A stretch of 64,000 bases of DNA from Sphingobium sp. 66-54 (GTDB taxonomy: Bacteria > Pseudomonadota > Alphaproteobacteria > Sphingomonadales > Sphingomonadaceae), in the NCBI GenBank assembly GCA_001899715.1, contig MKWI01000006.1:496001-560000 (forward strand), given 5' to 3'. Of the stretch, positions 8,099 through 18,426 are shown piece by piece. Made by a program: the position numbers and the translations under genes. How positions within the stretch are numbered: the stretch's first letter is position 1; the number at the start of each line of letters is the position of its first letter. The notes under the pieces were generated by a model, which saw nothing but the letters and a program-made list of their open reading frames with translations, did not search any database and had not been told where the DNA came from.

Positions 8099-8697
8099 GC
8101 CCACGCCTGTTGCTGGCCTCGCAAAGCGCGAGCCGCCGGCGCCTGCTTGCCGATGCGGCGGTGCCGTTCGAGACGGTCCACGCCGGCGTCGACGAGGAGG
8201 CGCTCAAGGCTGGGCTGATCGCGGAAGGGCTGGGCGCGCGCGATCTGGCCGATGCGCTGGCCGAATGGAAGGCGCGGCGCCCCTCGCAGCGCAACCCCGG
8301 CGCCTTCGTGCTCGGCTGCGACCAGACGCTGGAGCTGGACGACGGCAGCCGGATCGACAAGGTAGAGACACGCGCGGAAGCCGCCGAGCTGCTCGCGCGG
8401 ATGAGCGGCCGCATGCACAAGTTGCACAGCGCGGCGGTGATCGCGCAGGACGGCACGCCGATCTGGCGCAAGATCGAGAGTGTAGCGCTGCATATGCGAC
8501 CCTTGAGCCCCGCCTTCATCGCTTATTATCTCGATCTCGACTGGGAACAGTGCCGCCATTGCGTCGGCTGCTACCGGATCGAAGGGCCGGGCGCGCAATT
8601 GTTCAGCAAGATCACGGGGAGCCTGTTCGCGGTGCAGGGTCTGCCGCTACTGCCGCTGCTCGACTATTTGCGCGTCCGCTCTATGCTGCCGGCATGA
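8095..8697 (+). CDS. maf: Maf-like nucleotide pyrophosphatase
   Basis: A 200-residue Maf/HAM1-fold protein beginning MSPRLLLASQSASRRRLL, the Maf S-x-S-x-R-R signature. VLGCDQTLELDD carries the catalytic aspartate region, and there is a YRIEGPGAQLFSKITG-like segment near the end. Maf proteins hydrolyse non-canonical or modified nucleoside triphosphates (dTTP, UTP, m7GTP) to monophosphates. It overlaps both neighbours by 4 bp (ATGA), inside the run PPDK regulator-maf-aroE-coaE-dnaQ that is conserved to the right of alphaproteobacterial origins. Confidence 0.93.
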   Translation: MSPRLLLASQSASRRRLLADAAVPFETVHAGVDEEALKAGLIAEGLGARDLADALAEWKARRPSQRNPGAFVLGCDQTLELDDGSRIDKVETRAEAAELLARMSGRMHKLHSAAVIAQDGTPIWRKIESVALHMRPLSPAFIAYYLDLDWEQCRHCVGCYRIEGPGAQLFSKITGSLFAVQGLPLLPLLDYLRVRSMLPA

Positions 8698-9518
8698 GCA
8701 ATAACCGCCCTTATGCCGAGGTGATCGGCGACCCGATCGCCCACAGCAAATCGCCGGTCATCCACAATTTCTGGCTGGAGGAGCTGGGGATCGACGCGGA
8801 GTATCGCAAGACGCGCGTCACCCGCGAGGAACTGGCCGGCTATTTCCTCCAGCGCCGTGCGGACCCGGATTGGCTGGGCTGCAACGTCACCATTCCGCAC
8901 AAGATCGCCGCGCTCGATTATGTCGACGATCCGGGCGGGGTGCGCGAGCGGATCGGCGCGATCAACACCGTCGCCTGCGAGACCGGCGGACCGCTGATCG
9001 GCACCAATACCGACGCGGGCGGCTTCCTCCAGCCGCTGCTCGTGCGCGGCTGGCGGGGCACGCGCGCGGTCCTGGCCGGCACCGGCGGGGCGGCGCAGGC
9101 GATTGGTTTTGCACTGCGCTCGGTCGGCGTCACCGAGTTGACCATCGTCGCGCGCGATGCCGCCAAGGGGCAGGCATTGCTCGCCAAGCTCGGCATGGAC
9201 GGCGCGGTGCGCGGGTTCGATGCGCCGCTGCCGGCGGCCGATCTGCTCGTCAACGCCACCTCGCTCGGGATGACCGGCCAGCCGCCTTATGCGCCGGATC
9301 TGGGCGCCCTGCCCGCCAGCGCCATGGTCTATGACATCGTCTATGCGCCGCTGGAGACGCCGCTGCTCGCTGCCGCGCGGGCGCGGGGGCTGGAGGTGCT
9401 GGACGGCCTCGAAATGCTGATCGGCCAGGCGGCGCTCGCCTTCGATATCTTCTTCGACGCGCCTGCCCCGCGCGAACGGGACGCCGCGCTGCGCGAGCGG
9501 CTGCTGGCGCCGGCCTGA
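8694..9518 (+). CDS. aroE: Shikimate dehydrogenase
   Basis: A 274-residue NADP-dependent enzyme reducing 3-dehydroshikimate to shikimate in aromatic amino acid synthesis. Visible landmarks are substrate-binding SKS (residues 18-20), catalytic Lys70 in NVTIPHK, Asp108 in NTDAGG and the cofactor loop AGTGGAAQAIGFAL. The ATG at 8694 overlaps the maf stop (ATGA). The length and motifs are normal, so this is a standard AroE in the origin-side operon. Confidence 0.95.
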   Translation: MSNNRPYAEVIGDPIAHSKSPVIHNFWLEELGIDAEYRKTRVTREELAGYFLQRRADPDWLGCNVTIPHKIAALDYVDDPGGVRERIGAINTVACETGGPLIGTNTDAGGFLQPLLVRGWRGTRAVLAGTGGAAQAIGFALRSVGVTELTIVARDAAKGQALLAKLGMDGAVRGFDAPLPAADLLVNATSLGMTGQPPYAPDLGALPASAMVYDIVYAPLETPLLAAARARGLEVLDGLEMLIGQAALAFDIFFDAPAPRERDAALRERLLAPA

Positions 9519-9521
9519 GCC

Positions 9522-10166
9522 TTGTCCGGCTGCAAGGGTCCGCCGCGCCGGCACGGCCGCCCGCACCACCGGCCGTTCCGGCTGGGGCTGACCGGCTCGA
9601 TCGGCATGGGCAAGTCCGCTGTGGCGGGGATGTTCCGCGCGCTGGGCGTGCCGGTGTTCGATGCCGACGCGGAGGTCCACCGCCTGCAAGGACCGGACGG
9701 CGCGCTGCTCGGCGCCATCGAGGCGCGCTTTCCCGGCACCACCGGGCCAACCGGCGTCGATCGCGCCGCGCTTGGTGCCCGCGTGATCGGCCGGCCGGCG
9801 GACATGGCGGCGCTGGAGGCGATCGTCCACCCGGCGGTCGCCGCCGCCCGGCGCGCCTTCATCGCCCGGCATCGCAGCCATGCCATCGTGCTGCTCGACA
9901 TTCCGCTGCTGTTCGAGACGCGCGGCGAGCGGGCGGTGGATATGGTCGCTGTGGTCTCCGCCTCGCCCTTCATCCAGCATCGCCGGGTGCTCCGCCGGCC
10001 GGGCATGAGCGCGGCCAAGTTCGCCCGCCTGCGCGCCAGCCAGATGCCCGATCATGCCAAGCGGCTGCGCGCCGACGTGGTCATCGGCACCGCCCGCCCG
10101 AAATGGCAGACAAAACAGCAGGTCGCCCGCCTGCTCGCTTGCCTTCGGGCGTCCCTCGCCCGATAA
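9522..10166 (+). CDS. coaE: Dephospho-CoA kinase
   Basis: The last step of coenzyme A synthesis (3'-OH phosphorylation of dephospho-CoA). The P-loop LGLTGSIGMGKS is at residues 21-32, followed by FDADAEVHRL and a RxxxRRPGMS lid region. The only in-frame start before the P-loop is TTG at 9522, 3 bp after aroE, giving 214 residues with a basic 20-residue leader (RRHGRPHHRP). No strong ribosome site is visible, so translation probably depends on coupling to aroE. The start choice is the least certain part. Confidence 0.92.
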   Translation: MSGCKGPPRRHGRPHHRPFRLGLTGSIGMGKSAVAGMFRALGVPVFDADAEVHRLQGPDGALLGAIEARFPGTTGPTGVDRAALGARVIGRPADMAALEAIVHPAVAAARRAFIARHRSHAIVLLDIPLLFETRGERAVDMVAVVSASPFIQHRRVLRRPGMSAAKFARLRASQMPDHAKRLRADVVIGTARPKWQTKQQVARLLACLRASLAR

Positions 10167-10193
10167 TGTCTTTCCAACGAGTCACGAGCCAAA

Positions 10194-10898
10194 ATGCGCG
10201 AGATCGTCTTCGATACGGAAACTACCGGACTGGACCCGCTCACCGGGGATCGACTCGTTGAAATCGGCTGCGTGGAACTGGTGAACCGGATCCCGACCGG
10301 GCAGACCTACCACGCCTATTTCAACCCGGAGCGCAGCATGCCCTCCGCCGCCGAGGCGGTGCACGGCCTCTCCGACCGCTTCCTCTCCGACAAACCGCGC
10401 TTCGCCGAGAAGGTGGAGGAGCTGCTCGCCTTTCTGGGCGACGCCATGCTGGTGGCGCATAATGCGCGGTTCGATTTCGGCTTCCTCAACGCCGAGCTGG
10501 AGCAATGCGGCCTCGCCGCCATCGACTATGCGCGGATGGTCGACAGCCTCACCATCGCCCGCACGCTGCATCCGGGCGCCAAGCACAGCCTGGATGCGCT
10601 GTGCAGCCGCTACGGGATCGACCGCAGCCACCGTATCAAGCACGGCGCGCTGCTCGATGCCGAACTGCTCGCCCAACTCTATATCGAGCTGACCGGCGGC
10701 CGGCAGATCGGCCTCACCCTGGTGGCGGAGGCCGATGCCGCAGCCGCCGCGCCGGCCATGGCCGCGACGGTGGCGGCCGCGGCCGTCATCGTCCGCCCGC
10801 CCCGTCCTTTCGCGCCAAGCGCGGCCGAGCTGGAGCGGCACGCCGCCTTCATCGCCAAGCTCGACAATCCGCTCTGGCTCGATACGCCGCCGCCCTGA
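10194..10898 (+). CDS. dnaQ: DNA polymerase III epsilon subunit
   Basis: A 234-residue proofreading 3'-5' exonuclease of the DEDDh class. ExoI is FDTETTG (Asp7, Glu9), ExoII HNARFDFGFL (Asp94), ExoIII HGALLDAELLAQLY with His150 and Asp155. A QIGLTL segment (171-176) matches the sliding-clamp-binding QxxLxL pattern. The tail after residue 180 is Ala/Pro-rich, a likely linker to the polymerase alpha subunit. It follows coaE as in other alphaproteobacterial origin regions. Confidence 0.95.
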   Translation: MREIVFDTETTGLDPLTGDRLVEIGCVELVNRIPTGQTYHAYFNPERSMPSAAEAVHGLSDRFLSDKPRFAEKVEELLAFLGDAMLVAHNARFDFGFLNAELEQCGLAAIDYARMVDSLTIARTLHPGAKHSLDALCSRYGIDRSHRIKHGALLDAELLAQLYIELTGGRQIGLTLVAEADAAAAAPAMAATVAAAAVIVRPPRPFAPSAAELERHAAFIAKLDNPLWLDTPPP

Positions 10899-10970
10899 CC
10901 CGGCTGGCATATGCGGATCGGCCCACTAGATTGGTCTTTCAGACCCGGTGACACAGCAAGGAGACGAGTC

Positions 10971-11570
10971 ATGGACATTCGCGTATCCGGCCATCAGATC
11001 GAGACCGGGGAGGCCCTGCAAACCCACGTCGAAACGCGCTTGCAGGCCATCGCGGACAAATATTTCTCCCGCACCATCGGCTCCAACGTAACCTTCGGCA
11101 ATGCCCCGCACGCCGCCTTTCGCTGCGACATTGTGAGCCATGTCATGTCCGGCCTGGTTCTCAAGGGGTCGGGTGTCGCGCAAACGGCGCATCAGGCGTT
11201 CGATCAGGCGGCCGACCGCATCGAGAAGCAGCTTCGGCGCTACATGCGCCGCCTCAAGGGTCGCCACGAGCAGTTCGCCGCCGCCGAGGCGGAGCGCGTC
11301 GACGCGGCGACCGGCATCGACAATGCCCATTATACCGTGTTCGAAGGGACGGCGGGCGACGAGGAAGTCAGTGCCGATGCGCCGGCGGTAGTGGCGGAAA
11401 TGTCCGTCGATATTCCCAGTGCCAGCGTGTCCGACGCGGTGATGATGCTGGACCTGCGCAACACCAACGCGCTGCTGTTCGTCAACAGCGGCACCTCGGC
11501 GTTCAACATGGTCTATCGCCGCAACGACGGGACGATCGGCTGGGTCGAGCCGCCGCAGGACCGCGCCTGA
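10971..11570 (+). CDS. hpf: Long-form ribosome hibernation promoting factor
   Basis: A 199-residue HPF/RaiA-family protein. Residues 1-100 form the ribosome-binding domain (MDIRVSGHQIETGEALQTHVETRL...). A variable linker leads to the dimerising C-terminal domain, which ends MLDLRNTNALLFVNSGTSAFNMVYRRNDGTIGWVEP. Long forms dimerise 70S ribosomes into 100S particles in stationary phase. The start ATG 10971 follows a GGAGA site; an in-frame ATG 60 bp upstream is rejected for lack of family similarity. ptsN follows, a common pairing. Confidence 0.93.
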   Translation: MDIRVSGHQIETGEALQTHVETRLQAIADKYFSRTIGSNVTFGNAPHAAFRCDIVSHVMSGLVLKGSGVAQTAHQAFDQAADRIEKQLRRYMRRLKGRHEQFAAAEAERVDAATGIDNAHYTVFEGTAGDEEVSADAPAVVAEMSVDIPSASVSDAVMMLDLRNTNALLFVNSGTSAFNMVYRRNDGTIGWVEPPQDRA

Positions 11571-11794
11571 GCCGTTGGGGCGGGGTGGGGCGGAGTGGAC
11601 CGGCAGCCCGGCTCGCCCCGGCCTCTCCCGCCACGATATGTGCCACGCCGGGGCAGCGCCGCCGCGAGGCGGTTGACCCCGGACGGCTTTCCGCCTATCT
11701 GGCGCCACAATTCTACCCGGCGGATGCGATGGATACTCACGCCTCCCCGCGCGGCATTTTCCATTCATCGGCAGCCGCAGGACACAGGTTTGAC

Positions 11795-12262
11795 ATGGAC
11801 GATTTCAGCGACTTGCTCGCGGCCGACGCCGTTTCCTCAGCGGTCAACATTCCCAACAAGAAGCAGCTTTTCCAGAAGCTGGGCCAGCTTGCGGCCAGCG
11901 CCTACGGGCTCGACGCGACCGAGGTGATCGAGCGCATCACCGAGCGCGAGCGGCTGGGCTCCACCGGGTTCGGCGGCGGCATCGCGATTCCGCACGCCAA
12001 GCTGGACAGTCTGGACAAGGTGCATGGCGCCGTCGTGCTGCTGAGCGAGCCGATCCCGTTCGACGCGATCGACGACGCGCCGGTCGATGTGGTGTTCATG
12101 CTGCTCTCGCCGACTGACAGCGGCGCCGAGCATCTCAAGACGCTGGCGCGCGTCTCGCGGCTGCTGCGCAACGAGCGCGCCCTCGCCCGCATCCGCGGCG
12201 TCGGCTCGGACGCCGCGCTCTATGCGCTGCTCGCCGGTGGGGAGACGCGTGACGCCGCCTGA
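11795..12262 (+). CDS. ptsN: PTS IIA-like nitrogen regulatory protein PtsN
   Basis: A 155-residue EIIA-Ntr protein; the phospho-accepting histidine is His67 in GGIAIPHAKL. It receives phosphate from NPr/EI-Ntr and regulates potassium, phosphate or stringent-response functions by protein contacts. ATG 11795 (MDDFSDLL) is taken; an in-frame ATG at 11729 would add 22 residues without family support. It lies 224 bp after hpf; the gap has no other gene. rpoN, often nearby in other proteobacteria, is absent here. Confidence 0.93.
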   Translation: MDDFSDLLAADAVSSAVNIPNKKQLFQKLGQLAASAYGLDATEVIERITERERLGSTGFGGGIAIPHAKLDSLDKVHGAVVLLSEPIPFDAIDDAPVDVVFMLLSPTDSGAEHLKTLARVSRLLRNERALARIRGVGSDAALYALLAGGETRDAA

Positions 12263-12770
12263 GCGCGCCGCGCCTTCCGGCGAGACCGCGCATTTCCGGG
12301 CGCTGGAGCGGCTCTACGATTCGGCGCCGATCAACCGGCTGTTCCCCTCGCGACTGGAGATCGTCGCGCCGGGCGAGTCGCGCATCCGGTTCGAGGTCGA
12401 TCCGGCCCATTTCCACGCCGCCGGCGCCAGCCACGGCACGCTCTACTTCAAGATGATGGACGATGCGGCCTTCTACGCCGCCAATAGCCTGGTGAGCGAC
12501 CGCTTCCTGCTGACCACCGCCTTCAACCTGCTGTTCACGCGGCCGCTGCGTGCCGGGCCGGTGATCGCCGAGGGCCGCTGGCTGAGCGGCAAGCGCCGCG
12601 TTTACGTCGCCGAGGCGCGGCTGGTCGATGGCGAGGGCGAGGAGGTCGGGCGCGGCACCGGCACCTTCATGCGCTCGACGATTCCGCTCACCAGCCTGCC
12701 CGGCTATGCCGGAGCGTCCGATGCCGGGACGCATGATGCCGGGATTCACGATGTCGGGCCTGAGGGGTGA
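12249..12770 (+). CDS. PaaI-family hotdog thioesterase
   Basis: A 173-residue protein with a hotdog-fold thioesterase pattern: a central helix after HGTLYFKMMDDAAFYAANSL and GRWLSGKRRVYVAEARLVDGEGEEVGRGTGTFM in the strands. Such proteins hydrolyse acyl-CoA thioesters; the substrate is not predictable. The GTG start at 12249 overlaps the end of ptsN by 14 bp, so coupling is likely. The extreme C-terminus has a low-complexity Asp/Ala/Gly repeat (DAGTHDAGIHDVGP). The next gene starts inside its stop codon. Confidence 0.83.
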   Translation: MTPPERAAPSGETAHFRALERLYDSAPINRLFPSRLEIVAPGESRIRFEVDPAHFHAAGASHGTLYFKMMDDAAFYAANSLVSDRFLLTTAFNLLFTRPLRAGPVIAEGRWLSGKRRVYVAEARLVDGEGEEVGRGTGTFMRSTIPLTSLPGYAGASDAGTHDAGIHDVGPEG

Positions 12771-13108
12771 GTGCCCGGCTGACCAGCCAGCTGCTGGTCG
12801 GCGCGCTGGTCCGCCGCGCGCAGGCCGAGGGCGGCAGCGCCATGGTGCTCCACAAGGGCGAGCCGGTGAGCGGCGCCATCGTGGTGCAACTGCTTGATCG
12901 CGGGGTGAATCAGGGCCTGTTCGAGCGGATTTCAAGCCTCTCGGGCGGGCTGGAACTGCTCCCCTGCGGCCCGGCGCCGGACCGGCCGGATGCCGACGTT
13001 TCACACTATATTGAGCGCCGCACCGCGACCGACCCCGATATCTGGTTCATCGAACTGGATACCGTATCGGGACAACAGCTCACCGCCGAAATTCTCTGCG
13101 CGGGTTGA
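12767..13108 (+). CDS. DUF1491 family protein
   Basis: A 113-residue protein of DUF1491, a small alphaproteobacterial family of unknown function. It contains LVGALVRRAQAEGGSAMVLHKGE and a C-terminal DPDIWFIELD. GTG 12767 overlaps the thioesterase stop (GTGA). No signal peptide or membrane segment is seen. The run ptsN-thioesterase-DUF1491 is a tight overlapping cluster and probably one transcript. Confidence 0.82.
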   Translation: MSARLTSQLLVGALVRRAQAEGGSAMVLHKGEPVSGAIVVQLLDRGVNQGLFERISSLSGGLELLPCGPAPDRPDADVSHYIERRTATDPDIWFIELDTVSGQQLTAEILCAG

Positions 13109-13282
13109 CACAAGCGCTCCGGGAAGCAAAGAGCGCCCACCCGCGCAGGTTGCAAAAGGGGGTCATGGGGGCCCGCCGAGCAAACACGCAGACGGGGGGC
13201 GGACCGCATATCCGCTGGCGGCATGGCTAGCCATGCAGTCGGGACATGCGTCAGCCGACCCACCGCATAGTTCTGAGAGTAA

Positions 13283-13924
13283 ATGCGTCATTCGCTCCTG
13301 GTCGCCGGTGTGGCGGCCGTTGGACTGTTGTCGTCCACCCTGGCTCTGGCCGAAGTGACCGACGGGTCCGTTACAATTCTGAAAGCCCCGCTTGAGGCTC
13401 CCGTCGTCGTCGCCGATCAGGGCGCGGCTCCCTTGACGGTCGAGCCGGACAACCAGATTTCCCCCACCACCGCACAGCTCGATGACGAGAGCGACGCCCC
13501 CACGGCGGCGACGCTGGCCGAGCTGGTACGCGTGTGGGATGTCGATTCCGCCGATGAGATGGATACGGAAACCCGCTGCCTCGCCACCGCCGTCTTCTAC
13601 GAAGCGCGCAGCGAGAGCCTCGCCGGCCAGCTCGCCGTGGCCAATGTCGTGATCGAGCGTGCCCGGTCGGGCCGCTTCCCGAGCAGCCTGTGCGGCGTGG
13701 TGACGCAGCCGGGCCAGTTCAGCTTCGTTCGCGCCGGCCGCCTGCCTGTTGCGCCGACCAGCGGGCACCAGTGGCGCACCGCCGCCGCCATCGCCGAGAT
13801 CGCGCAGGAAGATAGCTGGGCCAACCCCGTCGAGGGCGCGCTCTACTTCCATGCCGCGCGCGTTTCGCCGGGCTGGAACCGGCCGCGCGTCACCCGCATC
13901 GGCGGCCACATCTTCTACCGCTGA
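13283..13924 (+). CDS. Cell-wall hydrolase, SleB family
   Basis: A 213-residue secreted protein. It has a signal peptide (MRHSLLVAGVAAVGLLSSTLALAE, cut near residue 24), a variable stretch to about residue 95, then a Hydrolase_2/SleB domain: CLATAVFYEARSES with the catalytic Glu, LAVANVVIERARSGRFPSS, CGVVTQPGQFSFVR and a final WNRPRVTRIGGHIFYR. SleB-type enzymes are lytic transglycosylases or amidases of peptidoglycan. The 174-bp gap before it contains no gene. It is a stand-alone unit. Confidence 0.9.
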   Translation: MRHSLLVAGVAAVGLLSSTLALAEVTDGSVTILKAPLEAPVVVADQGAAPLTVEPDNQISPTTAQLDDESDAPTAATLAELVRVWDVDSADEMDTETRCLATAVFYEARSESLAGQLAVANVVIERARSGRFPSSLCGVVTQPGQFSFVRAGRLPVAPTSGHQWRTAAAIAEIAQEDSWANPVEGALYFHAARVSPGWNRPRVTRIGGHIFYR

Positions 13925-14008
13925 CTCAAGACCACGGACCGAAAGTGGGGGCGCGGCCGGGCTGCGTCCCTGCTTGCCGTTGTTCATGACTTGTTCTAGG
14001 TGTGGGCG

Positions 14009-14521
14009 ATGGATACCCCGGTTTCCGAGTCTGCTCTCGCGCTCGCCGCATCGCTGCTCGACGGCACTGCGCCGGCGGTGACGCGCGGCGTGCTGCGGCT
14101 GTTCGCGCGGCACGATATCTTCGGCGTGCCGGAGGTGCCGCTGCCCAACGGCCGGCGGCTGGACATCATGGCGGTCGACGCGCGCGGCGCCATCGTCGCG
14201 GTCGAGATCAAATGCAGCCGCGCCGATCTGCTCGGCGACGGCAAGTGGCCGGATTATTTCGATTATTGCGACCGCTATTTCTGGGCTGTCCCCGCCGGAT
14301 TCGACCTGACCCTGTTCGAAGGCGAGGCGCTGTGGCCGGCGCGCACCGGCCTGATCGTCGCGGATCAATATGATGCGGAGATTATTCGCCCGGCGCCCAG
14401 CGAGCCGCTCCCTGCTGCCCGCCGCAAGGCCGAAGTGCAGCGACTTGCCCGCCGCGCCGCCCGCCGGCTGTCGCAACTCAGCGATCCCGATGGCCCCTTG
14501 CTATGGGGTGGCGAGGGGTAG
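14009..14521 (+). CDS. MmcB family DNA repair protein
   Basis: A 170-residue protein of the MmcB family, named from a Caulobacter gene in the mitomycin C response. The PD-(D/E)xK-like nuclease core is visible as RRLDIMAVDARGAIVAVEIKCSRADLLGDGKW, with Asp/Glu-x-Lys catalytic residues. It ends with a basic RLARRAARRLSQL helix. A GTG 9 bp upstream of ATG 14009 is an alternative start. It stands alone between the cell-wall hydrolase and a repeat-rich gap. Confidence 0.82.
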   Translation: MDTPVSESALALAASLLDGTAPAVTRGVLRLFARHDIFGVPEVPLPNGRRLDIMAVDARGAIVAVEIKCSRADLLGDGKWPDYFDYCDRYFWAVPAGFDLTLFEGEALWPARTGLIVADQYDAEIIRPAPSEPLPAARRKAEVQRLARRAARRLSQLSDPDGPLLWGGEG

Positions 14522-14599
14522 GAGGCCGGGGCAATCGGGACGGCATGGGCTCATGCGCAAAGAGGGCCTTTGCGAAGTAGCCTCGTGAAAAACTCCGCT

Positions 14600-14684
14600 C
14601 GTCCTGAGCTTGTCGAAGGGAGGCTCTTCTTCGCAAGCCTTGGACGGAAAAAAGAAAGAACAAGCCTTCGACAAGCTCAGGACG
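14600..14684. repeat. Inverted repeat pair, 20-bp arms
   Basis: CGTCCTGAGCTTGTCGAAGG at 14600-14619 and its exact reverse complement at 14665-14684, with 45 bp between. This unit is a well-known scattered intergenic repeat in sphingomonads and relatives (recognised from memory). The pair would form a strong stem-loop in RNA. Confidence 0.85.
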
Positions 14685-14745
14685 AACGGGAGCGATTCAA
14701 TTGCTTATCCCTCTGGAACGCATCCGATTCGGGCTGACCATGCCG

Positions 14746-14820
14746 TGCTCCTGCGAAAGCGGGGATCGAGGGCGGTAAAGAACGGCTCGTGCGCCCTGGA
14801 CTCCCGCTTTCGCAGGAGCA
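14746..14820. repeat. Inverted repeat pair, 18-bp arms
   Basis: TGCTCCTGCGAAAGCGGG at 14746-14763 and its exact reverse complement at 14803-14820. The arm shares TGCTCCTGC with the hairpins at 17975-18008 and 18156-18175, so these look like one repeat family. Confidence 0.85.
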
Positions 14821-14977
14821 CTGGGGTTACGTCATGCGAACGGAGCCCAAAGGAGCGCGGCCGAACATAGGGGGCCCGCCAATGCAGACCGCCACCACCC
14901 GCCAATTTTCACGGCCATGGCTTGGCAGTGCCGCTCCTCTGTCGCTAAGGTCCTCCCGACAGATTTGGGAGAGAGCC

Positions 14978-16921
<1,944 letters not shown>

Positions 16922-16932
16922 CGGTGGCGTGA

Positions 16933-16949
16933 CGCAGGTTTGGCCTGCG
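16933..16949 (+). terminator. Weak hairpin after acs
   Basis: CGCAGG-TTTGG-CCTGCG begins 11 bases after the acs stop. There is no T-run, so it may be a 3'-end stabilising stem rather than an intrinsic terminator. The remaining 180 bp to the next gene show nothing else. Confidence 0.35.
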
Positions 16950-17132
16950 GGGGCGGGGGCCTTGGACTGAAGGCGTTTGCGGGATGGCCCTTTGCCTGTC
17001 TTTAGGCCCGTCGTGCTCCAGCCTGCGCGCGTCTTGAACTGGGAAGGCAGCCCTCCGGCATCACCCTCTTGAGCCCGCCGCCATATCCCCCTAGCCTGCG
17101 GTGAATCCCGACAAATCGTTTCGCCGAGACTC

Positions 17133-17816
17133 ATGCCCCTGATTATCCGCCGCTTTTCCGCTCTCCTCGCCCTGTTGCTTCTCGCGTTCCCCGCCATGGC
17201 CGCTCCGCCCAGTGCGACGCGGCCGACTCCGGGCTATGTGCGGGTGAAGCTGGAGACGAGCCTGGGCAATATCGTCATCGCGCTGGACGCCAAACGCGCG
17301 CCCAAAACGACCGCCAATTTCCTCATCTATGTAGATGACGGGCGGCTGGACGACACCACATTCTACCGGGCCTATCGCCGCAAGGACAATGCCAAGCTCG
17401 GCTTCGTGCAGGGCGGCATAGATACCGAGGCGCGGCGCGTCTATTTCCCCACCGTGCCGCTGGAGCCGACCGACAGGACCGGCCTCAGGCATCTCGACGG
17501 CACCATCTCGATGGCGCGGCACAAGGACCCCGATTCGGGCACCGGCAACTTCTCGATCCAGATCGGTCCCAATCCTACGCTGGACGCACGGCCGGGCTAT
17601 CCCGGCTACGCCGCCTTCGGGCAGGTGGTCGCCGGCATGGACGTGCTCAAGCGCATTCTCGCCCAGGAGACCTGCTGCGGGCGTGGCGTGATGTTCGGGC
17701 AGATGCTCAAGAAGCCGGTGACGATCATCCGCGCCGTGCGGCTGGACGGCACCCCCAAGCCGAGCGGCGGCGTCAAGCCATGGCTGATGGGCAAGCGGGC
17801 GCCGGCGAAGAAATAA
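17133..17816 (+). CDS. Secreted peptidyl-prolyl cis-trans isomerase, cyclophilin type
   Basis: A 227-residue protein with a signal peptide (RRFSALLALLLLAFPAMA) followed by a cyclophilin domain: VKLETSLGNIVIALDAKRAPKTTANFL, FYRAYRRKDNAKLGFVQGG, LDGTISMARHKDPDSGTGNFSIQIG. It should act in the periplasm on proline bonds of exported proteins. A Cys-Cys pair (EETCCGRG-like) near residue 180 is unusual for the family. The C-terminus is basic. It stands alone, followed by a long repeat-rich gap. Confidence 0.9.
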   Translation: MPLIIRRFSALLALLLLAFPAMAAPPSATRPTPGYVRVKLETSLGNIVIALDAKRAPKTTANFLIYVDDGRLDDTTFYRAYRRKDNAKLGFVQGGIDTEARRVYFPTVPLEPTDRTGLRHLDGTISMARHKDPDSGTGNFSIQIGPNPTLDARPGYPGYAAFGQVVAGMDVLKRILAQETCCGRGVMFGQMLKKPVTIIRAVRLDGTPKPSGGVKPWLMGKRAPAKK

Positions 17817-17974
17817 CGGGCGGGCGCTCGGGATATGAATGGGGGCGCACATAGAGAGCGCAGAAGTCATGCGGCGCGGATCGGGGATCCGGGTCGAACC
17901 GGCGATCTCTGCTTGAGGGTAGCGCGGACCGCCACGGCCATAGGTGGAGGCAGGGACCTGCCGCCTCCAGAAAA

Positions 17975-18008
17975 GCGCTGTGCTCCTGCGCAGGCAGGAG
18001 CACAGCGC
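17975..18008. repeat. Perfect 15-bp hairpin with 4-base loop
   Basis: GCGCTGTGCTCCTGC (17975-17989) pairs exactly with GCAGGAGCACAGCGC (17994-18008) around a GCAG loop. It may act as a bidirectional 3'-end stem for the convergent neighbours, though no T-run follows. A related hairpin GCTCCTGC/GCAGGAGC lies at 18156-18175. Confidence 0.8.
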
Positions 18009-18039
18009 GATGTAGAATTGGTTTCCCGTCAAAAACCGC

Positions 18040-18110
18040 CGTTCGTGTCGAGCGAAGTCGAGACACGCATACATTGGGCTAACATGTCTCGACTTCGCTC
18101 GACACGAACG
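18040..18110. repeat. Inverted repeat pair, 26-bp arms
   Basis: CGTTCGTGTCGAGCGAAGTC... at 18040-18065 and its exact reverse complement at 18085-18110, loop 19 bp. The core TGTCGAGCGAAGTCGAGACA is itself a near-palindrome. It is a different repeat family from those near acs. Confidence 0.88.
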
Positions 18111-18426
18111 GTTGCCGGATCTGCCCTCGGTAAGGGGGAACGGTTGAGCTTATGGGCTCCTGCCTGCGCAGGAGCACGCGGTGGCGCGGACAAATCCGGA
18201 ACGGATGCACGGACGCAGCTTTTCGCCAACCGAACCTTATCCTGTTGATACGAAATCAGGCTTTGCTTGATCGCGAGCCCCACCCCGACCCCTCTCCTTC
18301 AGGGGGAGGGGTTTCCATGCCCGTTTCGATGGGGCGATGGCTGTCACCGGCTTCGCGGATAAATCGCTTGGGTCACATACGAGCGCACTCAAGCCGATTC
18401 GGCGAAGGAAGGGGCTGGCCGATCCC

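Larger units (their letters stand above)
14522..14977. other. Intergenic region with two inverted-repeat pairs
   Basis: A 456-bp gap before acs. It carries two separate inverted-repeat pairs (14600-14684 and 14746-14820) and then the probable acs promoter and leader. Open frames crossing it read through the repeats and were not accepted as genes. Confidence 0.7.
17817..18426. other. Intergenic region rich in inverted repeats
   Basis: A 610-bp gap between two convergent genes (cyclophilin and glutamate dehydrogenase). It holds a 15-bp hairpin (17975-18008), a 26-bp inverted repeat pair (18040-18110), another short hairpin (18156-18175), and a CCCCTCTCC...GGGGGAGGGG stem (about 18288-18311). 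No credible gene is seen. Confidence 0.75.
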